From: an uncultured Prevotella sp.
GTDB lineage: Bacteria; Bacteroidota; Bacteroidia; Bacteroidales; Bacteroidaceae
DNA: 22,644 bases
Assembly (NCBI GenBank): GCA_938018155.1
Contig: CALIIG010000298.1
Coordinates: forward strand, 1-22,644
Direction of reading: 5' to 3'
The notes beneath the pieces are model-generated. The model was not told the DNA's origin, did not search any database, and worked only from the letters and a program-made list of their open reading frames with translations. The position numbers and the translations under genes are program-made. Position 1 is the stretch's first letter. Each line of letters starts with the position of its first letter. Shown here one piece after another: positions 16,374 to 22,644 of the stretch.

Positions 16374-17249
16374 ATGAATAAAGAAATGGGAAATATCACT
16401 ATCGAGGGTATCAAGAAGTCTACACCATGCTGTTTTATTGACAATGATCTGGTACTTATTGATGACATTTCCACTTTTTCCATCTCCTCAAAGCCCTATT
16501 ACATGCGGTGTTTTCTCATCGTTATCTGTACACAAGGGCAGCTAAGTTATACCGTCGACACTATACAACAAACAGCCAATACCGACAACAGCATCATTGT
16601 CAGTGCAGGACAAGTCATTGATAAATGTACGGTCAGCACCAATTGCAAGGGTTTTGCCGTTCTTATTTCAGAACATTTTGTGCAAGAAGTTCTTACTGGT
16701 TTACGTGATCTCTCCATGGTTTTCCTATTCACCCGAACCCATCCTGTATTTACCTTAGGACCGTCAGAGATGAAAGGAATACGTAACTTTTATCACCTTT
16801 TGCGTCAGAAAGTATTCGAAGAATCACGTCGCTTCCGCCGCGATACCATCCGTCTGCTCCTTCAGGCATTCATTTATGATGCAGGAAGTATCTTCTGGGA
16901 CACCTTACAAGACAGTAAAAAACACAACACAAGGGGCGAAGATTTATTTGCGAAGTTTATACAATTGGTGCAGCGTAACTTCAAACGCGAACGCCGTGTA
17001 AGCTGGTATGCACTGCAAATGAATATATCATCGAAATATCTTGCCGAAACCATCAGGATGGTTAGCCACAAAACTCCCAACGACTGGATTAGCTATTATG
17101 TGATTCTCGAAATGCGCGTACTCTTAAGAAATTCCACTAAAAGCATTAAGGAAATTACCGATTTACTCAACTTTCCCAATCAGAGCTTCTTTGGAAAATA
17201 CTTTAAAGAGCATGTCGGTATGAGCCCTTCCGATTATCGAAAGGAATGA
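16374..17249 (+). CDS. AraC-family transcriptional regulator
   Basis: A 291-residue DNA-binding regulator. Residues about 195-291 form the AraC-type double helix-turn-helix domain: VSWYALQMNISSKYLAETIRM (first HTH) and IKEITDLLNFPNQSFFGKYF (second), ending HVGMSPSDYRK, the family's typical close. Residues about 20-110 have a cupin-like pattern (MRCFLIVICTQGQLSYTVD) suggesting a ligand-sensing beta-barrel with no clear ligand. A second in-frame ATG at 16386 is possible. It lies 82 bases after the rhamnosidase-like gene on the same strand and may regulate it, but that is inference. The targets and inducer are unknown. Confidence 0.9.
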   Translation: MNKEMGNITIEGIKKSTPCCFIDNDLVLIDDISTFSISSKPYYMRCFLIVICTQGQLSYTVDTIQQTANTDNSIIVSAGQVIDKCTVSTNCKGFAVLISEHFVQEVLTGLRDLSMVFLFTRTHPVFTLGPSEMKGIRNFYHLLRQKVFEESRRFRRDTIRLLLQAFIYDAGSIFWDTLQDSKKHNTRGEDLFAKFIQLVQRNFKRERRVSWYALQMNISSKYLAETIRMVSHKTPNDWISYYVILEMRVLLRNSTKSIKEITDLLNFPNQSFFGKYFKEHVGMSPSDYRKE

Positions 17250-17253
17250 ATAA

Positions 17254-17329
17254 GGAGTTAAGGAGACTGGAGTTAAGGAGTTAAGACCATCGTTTCAAGA
17301 AGAAAGAACACAGAAATTAGGGAGTTAAG
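17254..17329. repeat. Four copies of GGAGTTAAG between convergent genes
   Basis: GGAGTTAAG occurs at 17254-17262, 17269-17277, 17277-17285 and 17321-17329, the middle two overlapping by one base. The last two copies also share extended similarity (GGAGTTAAGACCATCGTTT and GGAGTTAAGACTGTCGGTTT). The cluster begins 5 bases after the AraC-gene stop. I see no hairpin or T-run, so it does not look like a terminator. Confidence 0.8.
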
Positions 17330-17403
17330 ACTGTCGGTTTACACCATAATTCATATGATTTTCGAAGAGCAAGAGGTAACATTTATTTGATTTTGACGCT
17401 TGT

Positions 17404-18027
17404 CTAAATCAGCCCTTCTGTCCTCAGCTTATCAGCTACACTACATAATTCTTCATACCATTCATGACCAAAGCGGCGAATTAACGGCTCTTCCAGAAAC
17501 TGATACAAGAGCATATCGAGTTTTTTGCCAAGGACAACTGCATCCCTACATATCTCCCATCTATGATAATTAATACCTGTAAGTCCGTTCGGGAAACGCT
17601 TTTCGCGAATAGGATACAATGCACAACTAATGGGTTTCTGCCATGATATATCGCCTTTACGGAAAGCACAGTCGAAAGCACACAGGCAACAGTTACTTAT
17701 AGTAGCCCCATCTGCTGCGTCCTCTATATCGTGATAGCAGGTAAATACGCAGTCACGCCCCCCGACAATACTGGTTACAAGGTCTCCTTCGGCATCAGAA
17801 TAAGCGACACCTTGCTTATCAATAACGCTTTGTGCCGAGGCAGAAAGGCCTTCCCAAACGCTTTCAACATATTCCTCCATTTGTCCAATCTCATCAAGAG
17901 TAACAGGTGCTCCGGCATCACCCTCAATACAACAACGCCCCTTGCACTTTGAAAGGTCACAACAAAACTTTTCTGTAAAAACATCAGGCGAGACCAAAAC
18001 GTCGCCCACTTGTATAATATGAAGCAT
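17404..18027 (-). CDS. DUF3109 family cysteine-rich protein
   Basis: 207 residues, matching the Bacteroidetes DUF3109 family by its opening (VGDVLVSPDVFTEKFCCDLSKCKGRCCIEGDAGAPV). At least 13 cysteines cluster at 22, 23, 28, 32, 33, 93, 97, 113, 114, 116, 120, 135 and 160. The arrangement resembles the YkgJ-type Fe-S or zinc-binding cysteine clusters, so metal binding is likely, but the metal and activity are unknown. There is no signal peptide or membrane segment, so it is probably cytoplasmic. It starts 14 bases after the ung stop on the same strand, which suggests an operon with ung. Confidence 0.85.
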   Translation of the reverse strand: MLHIIQVGDVLVSPDVFTEKFCCDLSKCKGRCCIEGDAGAPVTLDEIGQMEEYVESVWEGLSASAQSVIDKQGVAYSDAEGDLVTSIVGGRDCVFTCYHDIEDAADGATISNCCLCAFDCAFRKGDISWQKPISCALYPIREKRFPNGLTGINYHRWEICRDAVVLGKKLDMLLYQFLEEPLIRRFGHEWYEELCSVADKLRTEGLI

Positions 18028-18041
18028 GCCGTAACAACTGA

Positions 18042-18707
18042 TTACCAGTGAATGGGTGTCACGCCCTCTCTTTCTAAATAGGCATTACACCTCGAAAACT
18101 GGTGCTGACCGAACCATCCTCCGCGGTTAGCTGAGAGCGGAGAAGGATGTACCGACTCCAATATAAGATTCTGCTGCTGGTCAATTAAAAATCGTTTGCT
18201 GCGTGCATAACTTCCCCATAGCATATAAACAATGCCCTTTCGATGGTCAGACAGTGCCTTAATGGCCGCATCAGTAAACTGGTTCCACCCCAGCTTTTGA
18301 TGACTGTTGGCTTCGTGTGCCCTTACGGTCAACGTGGCATTCAGAAGCAGAACGCCCTGTTTGCTCCAACGCGTAAGGTCTCCGTCTTGTGGTATCGGCG
18401 AACCTGAATCTTCGTGAATCTCCTTAAATATATTGACAAGAGAAGGCGGAATCATCGTACCGGCAGGCACCGAAAAGCTCAATCCCATCGCCTGACCAGG
18501 CTCATGATAAGGATCCTGGCCAATAATCACTACTTTTACCTTGTCAAAAGGGCACAGATTAAAGGCATTAAATATTTGCTTTCCTGGTGGAAAACACCGA
18601 TGGTTCTGATATTCCTGACGAACCGATTCTGCGAGATTAATGAAATATTGTTTCTCAAATTCTGCACCCAAATAGCGTCTCCAGCTATCTTCCATCTTAA
18701 CATCCAT
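18042..18707 (-). CDS. ung: Uracil-DNA glycosylase, family 1
   Basis: A 221-residue base-excision enzyme that removes uracil from DNA after cytosine deamination or dUMP incorporation. The water-activating motif GQDPYH is at residues 63-68 (Asp65), LLLNATLTV at 120-128 carries the uracil-reading Asn, and the DNA-intercalation motif HPSPLSA at 187-193 carries catalytic His187. Length is normal. Starts at 18707 or at the ATG at 18695 (residue 5) are both possible; with the promoter at 18715-18745 the first would leave almost no leader. It is followed at 14 bases by the DUF3109 gene. Confidence 0.97.
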   Translation of the reverse strand: MDVKMEDSWRRYLGAEFEKQYFINLAESVRQEYQNHRCFPPGKQIFNAFNLCPFDKVKVVIIGQDPYHEPGQAMGLSFSVPAGTMIPPSLVNIFKEIHEDSGSPIPQDGDLTRWSKQGVLLLNATLTVRAHEANSHQKLGWNQFTDAAIKALSDHRKGIVYMLWGSYARSKRFLIDQQQNLILESVHPSPLSANRGGWFGQHQFSRCNAYLEREGVTPIHW

Positions 18708-18714
18708 ATACTTT

Positions 18715-18745
18715 CAAACTTAAAAACCCCTCTGTCAACAGTCAA
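18715..18745 (-). promoter_or_regulatory. ung promoter, overlapping the gpmI terminator
   Basis: Minus strand TTG (18745-18743), 20 bases, TAAGTTTG (18722-18715): an exact consensus match. The -33 triplet lies in the loop of the gpmI terminator hairpin and the spacer runs through its descending arm and T-tract. Confidence 0.65.
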
Positions 18746-18766
18746 AAGAGATTGCGAACAGAGGGG
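18722..18766 (-). terminator. Rho-independent terminator of gpmI
   Basis: Minus strand arms CCCCTCTGT (18766-18758) and ACAGAGGGG (18735-18727) pair perfectly around a 22-base loop and are followed by five T's (18726-18722). It lies 72 bases past the gpmI stop codon. Confidence 0.85.
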
Positions 18767-18838
18767 AATCATTAAATATGCAGCCCTGAAAAGAACTTCA
18801 TTGGCAGTTTCCTGTCATTGCAAAGACTGCAATACATT

Positions 18839-20362
18839 TTATTTATTGTCCTCTATCAGGTCCTCCCCAGTCATGTCAGCAGGCTGCTCCAGCCCCATAA
18901 TGTGCAGGATAGAAGGTGCTACATCGGCCAGACGACCGTCCTTAACGGTTGCCGAATTGTTCGAAGTAACGTAGATAAAAGGAACGGGATTCAACGAGTG
19001 TGCGGTGTTAGGCGTGCCATCTTCATTAATAGCGTGGTCGGCATTACCGTGATCGGCAATGATAATAGCTTCGTAATCATTGGCCTTGGCAGCCTCAATT
19101 ACTTCCTTTACACAGTTGTCAACGGCCCAGACGGCCTTGGCAATGGCATGATAAACGCCCGTATGTCCCACCATATCACCATTGGCAAAGTTTACAACAA
19201 TAAAGTCATACTCTTGCGTATTTATTGCACCAATGAGCTTTTCCTTTACTTCCAATGCGCTCATTTCGGGCTTAAGGTCATATGTGGCAACTTTGGGAGA
19301 CGGCACAAGTATACGGTCTTCGTTCTTAAAAGGCTCTTCACGGCCTCCGTTAAAGAAGAAGGTTACATGGGCATATTTTTCTGTTTCAGCCGTATGCAAC
19401 TGCTTTTTACCCATCCTTGACAGATATTCTCCCAGCGTGTCCTGCACGTTTTCCTTCGGGAATAAGATATGAACGCCCTTAAAATCAGCATCATATGGCG
19501 TCATACAATAATATTGCAGGTTCTTGATGGTGTGCATGCCTTCTTCAGGCATATCCTGCTGAGTGAGCACCTGTGTAAGCTCTCTGGCGCGGTCGTTGCG
19601 GAAGTTGATGAAGATAATAACATCGCCTTCCTGAATGGTTCCGTCAACAGTTGAGTTATTAATAGCCTTCACAAACTCGTCAGTAACGCCGTCGGCATAG
19701 CTCTCCTCCATAGCCTTTACCATGTCGGCAGCCTGTTTCCCCTTGCCCTCTACGAGCAAATCGTAAGCCTCTTTTACACGATTCCATCGCTTGTCACGGT
19801 CCATCGCATAGAAACGTCCAATAATACTTGCAACACTTGCACCATTTTCTTTGCATACCTTTTCAACGTCAGCAATGAACCCTTTTCCACTCTTCGGGTC
19901 GGTATCACGCCCGTCCATGAAGCAGTGTACGAAAACATTCTTCAGCCCGTACTCCCTGCCTATTTCAAGAAGCTTAAACATATGGTCCAACGAAGAGTGC
20001 ACACCGCCGGTAGAGGTAAGGCCCATGATATGCAATTTCTTGCCTGTTTTCTGTGCATAGCTGTAGGCATTTATTATCTCTTTGTTCTTTAAGATGTCGC
20101 CAGTCTGACAGGCTTTATTAATCTTTACAAGGTCCTGATATACGATACGGCCCGCACCGATGTTGAGATGGCCCACTTCCGAGTTACCCATCTGGCCGGC
20201 AGGCAGACCCACATCTTCGCCACACGCCATCAGTTGTGAATGTGGACTGGTTGCGTTTAGCAGATCGAGATATGGGGTTGGCGTATTATAGATCACATCA
20301 CCTTTGTCATGTTTTCCGATTCCCCATCCGTCGAGAATCATCAATAAAGCTTTTTTTGCCAT
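18839..20362 (-). CDS. gpmI: 2,3-bisphosphoglycerate-independent phosphoglycerate mutase
   Basis: A 507-residue cytoplasmic glycolytic enzyme interconverting 3- and 2-phosphoglycerate using a phosphoserine intermediate and two metal ions (usually Mn2+). The start LLMILDGWG carries the metal ligand Asp11, and [17 protein letters not shown] at 57-73 holds the nucleophile Ser61. [21 protein letters not shown] and the C-terminal [11 protein letters not shown] follow in the family's usual order. Length is normal (about 510). It has its own consensus promoter and terminator, so it is an independent unit, though no terminator separates it from the SGNH gene upstream. Confidence 0.98.
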   Translation of the reverse strand: MAKKALLMILDGWGIGKHDKGDVIYNTPTPYLDLLNATSPHSQLMACGEDVGLPAGQMGNSEVGHLNIGAGRIVYQDLVKINKACQTGDILKNKEIINAYSYAQKTGKKLHIMGLTSTGGVHSSLDHMFKLLEIGREYGLKNVFVHCFMDGRDTDPKSGKGFIADVEKVCKENGASVASIIGRFYAMDRDKRWNRVKEAYDLLVEGKGKQAADMVKAMEESYADGVTDEFVKAINNSTVDGTIQEGDVIIFINFRNDRARELTQVLTQQDMPEEGMHTIKNLQYYCMTPYDADFKGVHILFPKENVQDTLGEYLSRMGKKQLHTAETEKYAHVTFFFNGGREEPFKNEDRILVPSPKVATYDLKPEMSALEVKEKLIGAINTQEYDFIVVNFANGDMVGHTGVYHAIAKAVWAVDNCVKEVIEAAKANDYEAIIIADHGNADHAINEDGTPNTAHSLNPVPFIYVTSNNSATVKDGRLADVAPSILHIMGLEQPADMTGEDLIEDNK

Positions 20363-20398
20363 AATATTACGTTTTTAGATGTTTGTTGTTATGATATG

Positions 20399-20429
20399 CA
20401 AAGTTACTATCTTTTCACTTATTGCACAA
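20399..20429 (-). promoter_or_regulatory. gpmI promoter
   Basis: Minus strand TTG (20429-20427), 20 bases, TAACTTTG (20406-20399), then C: an exact consensus match with the same -7 octamer as gapA and the debranching-enzyme promoter. Leader of roughly 30 bases. Confidence 0.82.
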
Positions 20430-20443
20430 ATTACATTCTGATA

Positions 20444-21670
20444 TTATTGTTTCATAAAGAAGTCGGCGGCATACCTGCCCATCTCTTTGTACCCTTCAGC
20501 ATTAGGATGAAGACAGTCTTTCAGATGCCATTGGGGCTGCAATGCCAGCTTATCGGCCGAATCACGCATCAGTTTATCAAAGTCGAGATAGCCGTCAGCA
20601 ATCCGCTGTGTGCGCACCCACTCGTTTACAATGCGGCGGCACATTTCGTGCTTTACGCTGTAATAGGCCGACCCTTTCATCGGTGTTATCGTGGCAAGCC
20701 ATACACGAAGGTTTGCCTTACGGCTTTTTTCTATCATCAATTTATATGCTTCTATGAGCCTTTTGGCCATCGAAAGCGAGGCGTCTGTAGTGCCAATATC
20801 GTTAATTCCTTCAAAAATAATCACATCGGTTACGCCATGTTGTCCGAGAATATCGCGGTCAAAGCGATTAATGGCAGCCTCTCCCAGCCCCACACTAAGC
20901 ACGCGATTGTTCCCGATACCAAGGTTAAGTACACCATATTCGTGTTTCTTGCCGTCGCGACGCTGCTGTTCACGACCGTAAACCTCGTTTAAATAAAAGC
21001 TCATTTCGTCTGGCCAGCGGTCTTGCCGGTTGGTTGTTGAGCCTTTTCCATCGGTAATACTGTTCCCCAATATGGCAAATGTGCGCACATCGGCAGCATA
21101 TACTTCTATGGCGGCTATGTTGAACCACTTTTCATATTTAAACGCACGCGCAAAATCAGTCTGCGGTACTGTAACACCCTTCATGATATACGACGTGGTT
21201 CGCGATCCCATGTGCACCGTGGGAATACGGGGTGCACGCTCATAGTTTATTGTAATAGCCAGCAACTCGCCAGCTTTTAAAGGAAAGCGTTCGCCATCCG
21301 AATAAACCGACTTGCCGGCGTCAATTGTCACCCTTTCCTGACCATTGAAGTGCAGATAATGCGCACTTGGGACGTCAATACGACAAGAATCGAGAGCATG
21401 AGCAATATATACTGACTTAATTACTACAGGAGTTTTTGAAAATATATCCGACAGCTGGAGCCTTAAAATATCTCCTCCTGCCGATACCTTTACAATCTGG
21501 CGCACCGACCTGTCAGACATATCGTTGTTATAAGGCATAAAGGCACGCGTTGGCGTTTGCATGGCCGTAGCCCATGTTCCCGTCCAATGGCCAATGATGT
21601 TATCGTGCTGCCGGGCTTTTACACTGGCAACAAGGGCCAGCATATAAAGCATAATTAAAAGTTTCTTCAT
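20444..21670 (-). CDS. Secreted SGNH/GDSL-family hydrolase (probable esterase)
   Basis: 408 residues with a signal peptide (MKKLLIMLYMLALVASVKA, residues 1-19), so exported. After an N-terminal beta-rich region of about 170 residues (HWTGTWATAMQTP..., common in this subfamily) comes the SGNH fold: block I AILGNSITDGKGS with Ser204, block II LNLGIGNNR (Gly253 region), block III EGINDIG with Asn290, and block V DCLHPN with the Asp385/His388 pair. All four catalytic blocks are present, so it should be active, probably as a carbohydrate or lipid ester hydrolase; the substrate cannot be told. A TAACTTTGC -7 element lies 30 bases upstream of the ATG. No polysaccharide-utilisation partners (SusC/D) are in the window. 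Confidence 0.9.
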   Translation of the reverse strand: MKKLLIMLYMLALVASVKARQHDNIIGHWTGTWATAMQTPTRAFMPYNNDMSDRSVRQIVKVSAGGDILRLQLSDIFSKTPVVIKSVYIAHALDSCRIDVPSAHYLHFNGQERVTIDAGKSVYSDGERFPLKAGELLAITINYERAPRIPTVHMGSRTTSYIMKGVTVPQTDFARAFKYEKWFNIAAIEVYAADVRTFAILGNSITDGKGSTTNRQDRWPDEMSFYLNEVYGREQQRRDGKKHEYGVLNLGIGNNRVLSVGLGEAAINRFDRDILGQHGVTDVIIFEGINDIGTTDASLSMAKRLIEAYKLMIEKSRKANLRVWLATITPMKGSAYYSVKHEMCRRIVNEWVRTQRIADGYLDFDKLMRDSADKLALQPQWHLKDCLHPNAEGYKEMGRYAADFFMKQ

Positions 21671-21699
21671 GTGTTGTTATCCTGAATTTATATCCTCCT

Positions 21700-21708
21700 G
21701 CAAAGTTA
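21700..21708 (-). promoter_or_regulatory. -7 element upstream of the SGNH hydrolase gene
   Basis: Minus strand TAACTTTGC, identical to the gapA and gpmI -7 elements. No TTG at the 19-21 base spacing. An AGGAGG lies between it and the ATG, but about 25 bases from the start codon, too far to act as an ordinary ribosome site. Confidence 0.5.
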
Positions 21709-21742
21709 GGGAAATAAGCCTAATGACGGCTTTACGATGTGT

Positions 21743-21777
21743 TTAAGAAAGGTGAAAGGCACATTCCGTCTCACCTT
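21743..21777 (-). terminator. Weak hairpin after the RNA methyltransferase gene
   Basis: Minus strand AAGGTGA (21777-21771) and TCACCTT (21755-21749) pair around a 15-base loop and are followed by TCTTAAAC. The stem is short and the T-run poor, so termination may be partial. Confidence 0.4.
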
Positions 21778-21797
21778 ATTATTTCTTCGTGTGTTCT

Positions 21798-22604
21798 TTA
21801 CGGCGCGGGTTTGCACAGTTCCCAAAAGGCAACGGCCGCCGCTGCAGCCACATTGAGCGAGTCGACGCCGTGTTTCATCGGTATTCTGGCCACATAATCG
21901 CACGTGGTAATGATGTTGTGGGAAAGCCCGTCGCCCTCTGTTCCCATCACAATAGCCAAACGGGGTTCTGCCTTCAGGGCAGCGTTGTCAAGCAATACCG
22001 ACCTGTCAGTAAGAGCCATAGCCACTGTTTTAAAACCCTGCTGGCGCAAACTCTCCACAGGTTTGTCAATCCACGTCCATGGAACAAGAAATACCGAACC
22101 CATCGATACCCTGATGGCGCGGCGGTTTAACGGGTCGCACGTATCGCGTGTAAGCAATACACCGTCAATGCCCAGGGCGGCAGCGGCTCTGAAAATAGCA
22201 CCAATGTTGGTCGTATCGGTCACGGCATCTATTACTACTACGCGCGAAGCGTCCTTACAAACAGCCTCAACTGCAGGTAAAACCTTACGTCGCATGGCAC
22301 ACAATACGCCACGCGTGAGCGTATAGCCCGTCAGCTTTGCCAGCACTTCACGCTTGCCTGTATACACGGGAATATCACCACAGGCCGCAATAACGGCCGA
22401 AGCGTCGCCGTCAATATGCCGTTCTTCACACAACAGCGAAACGGGTTCGTACCCTGCCTGCAACGCAACGGCAATAACCTTCGGGCTTTCTGCTACAAAC
22501 AATCCGCAATCAACGTGCAGCTTGTTGCGGAGCTGTGGCTCGGTCATACGACAGTAAGGCTCAAGCCCGGCATCGTCGAGTGATGTAATATGTATACAAT
22601 TCAT
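21798..22604 (-). CDS. TrmH/SpoU-family RNA 2'-O-methyltransferase
   Basis: 268 residues. The C-terminal SPOUT knotted domain shows all three family motifs: TNIGAIFRAAAALGIDGVLL (132-151), LAIVMGTEGDGLS (216-228) and IPMKHGVDSLNVAAAAAV (241-258), which bind S-adenosylmethionine and form the dimer interface. The N-terminal about 110 residues fit an L30e-like RNA-binding substrate domain. It methylates a ribose in rRNA or tRNA; the target cannot be determined from sequence. The start is the ATG at 22604; no consensus promoter is seen in the remaining 40 bases, and its upstream neighbour lies outside the window. Confidence 0.92.
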   Translation of the reverse strand: MNCIHITSLDDAGLEPYCRMTEPQLRNKLHVDCGLFVAESPKVIAVALQAGYEPVSLLCEERHIDGDASAVIAACGDIPVYTGKREVLAKLTGYTLTRGVLCAMRRKVLPAVEAVCKDASRVVVIDAVTDTTNIGAIFRAAAALGIDGVLLTRDTCDPLNRRAIRVSMGSVFLVPWTWIDKPVESLRQQGFKTVAMALTDRSVLLDNAALKAEPRLAIVMGTEGDGLSHNIITTCDYVARIPMKHGVDSLNVAAAAAVAFWELCKPAP

Positions 22605-22644
22605 GAGTTGTTCCTGTCATTAGCAAATAAGAAAAAGAGGCCCT

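Noticed and set aside
17254..17329. Possible CRISPR or phage attachment site from the GGAGTTAAG copies
   Set aside because: Nine-base units with irregular spacing, two overlapping, and no integrase or tRNA end nearby.
18414..18974. 186-codon plus-strand frame across ung and the gpmI end
   Set aside because: It is antisense to ung, runs through the gpmI terminator, and has no protein features.
20444..21670. Polysaccharide utilisation locus around the SGNH esterase
   Set aside because: No SusC/SusD pair, sensor or glycoside hydrolase is adjacent; the neighbours are gpmI and an RNA methyltransferase.

Overview
The window looks like an ordinary, mostly housekeeping stretch of a Bacteroidales chromosome, most likely Prevotella or a close relative. 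I base this on four things. Nearly every intergenic region carries the Bacteroidetes primary-sigma promoter pattern TTG-N19/20-TAnnTTTG instead of -35/-10 boxes. Shine-Dalgarno sequences are largely absent. The gene order (murG-murC-ftsQ-ftsA-ftsZ-yqeY; tRNA-Glu-rpsT-gyrB) is of a kind seen in that group. Bacteroidetes-type families are present (DUF3109, GH133 debranching enzyme, secreted SGNH esterase). Genus is inference; no rRNA gene is present to settle it.

Layout. 1-4000, minus strand: the 5' 538 codons of a glycogen debranching enzyme running off the left edge, then miaA (tRNA i6A37) and gapA (GAPDH), with a clear terminator between gapA and miaA. 4097-4522, plus: mscL. 4523-4984: a gene-free spacer with a tandem 22-bp repeat and several inverted repeats. 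4985-11695, plus: the distal half of the division and cell wall (dcw) cluster, murG-murC-ftsQ-ftsA-ftsZ, followed by a YqeY-family gene, closely spaced and probably one transcript. 11777-12499, minus: recO, convergent with that operon and divergent from tRNA-Glu(UUC)-rpsT-gyrB (12606-15277). 15374-17249, plus: a secreted protein resembling the N-terminal beta-sandwich of alpha-L-rhamnosidases but without a catalytic domain, then an AraC-type regulator. 17404-22604, minus: a cysteine-rich DUF3109 protein and ung (one operon), gpmI, a secreted SGNH/GDSL esterase and a SpoU-type RNA methyltransferase.

How the genes work together: gapA, gpmI and the debranching enzyme belong to glycolysis and glycogen use. 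murG and murC make peptidoglycan precursors, and ftsQ/A/Z assemble the divisome. gyrB, recO and ung serve DNA topology and repair. miaA, tRNA-Glu, rpsT, the SpoU methyltransferase and perhaps yqeY serve translation.

I found no CRISPR array, insertion sequence, prophage, toxin-antitoxin or defence locus, and no convincing new multigene system. The most unexplained signals are the palindrome-rich spacer between mscL and murG, whose longest hairpin pairs fully only as minus-strand RNA, the ung promoter overlapping the gpmI terminator, and the orphan rhamnosidase-like secreted protein next to an AraC regulator.
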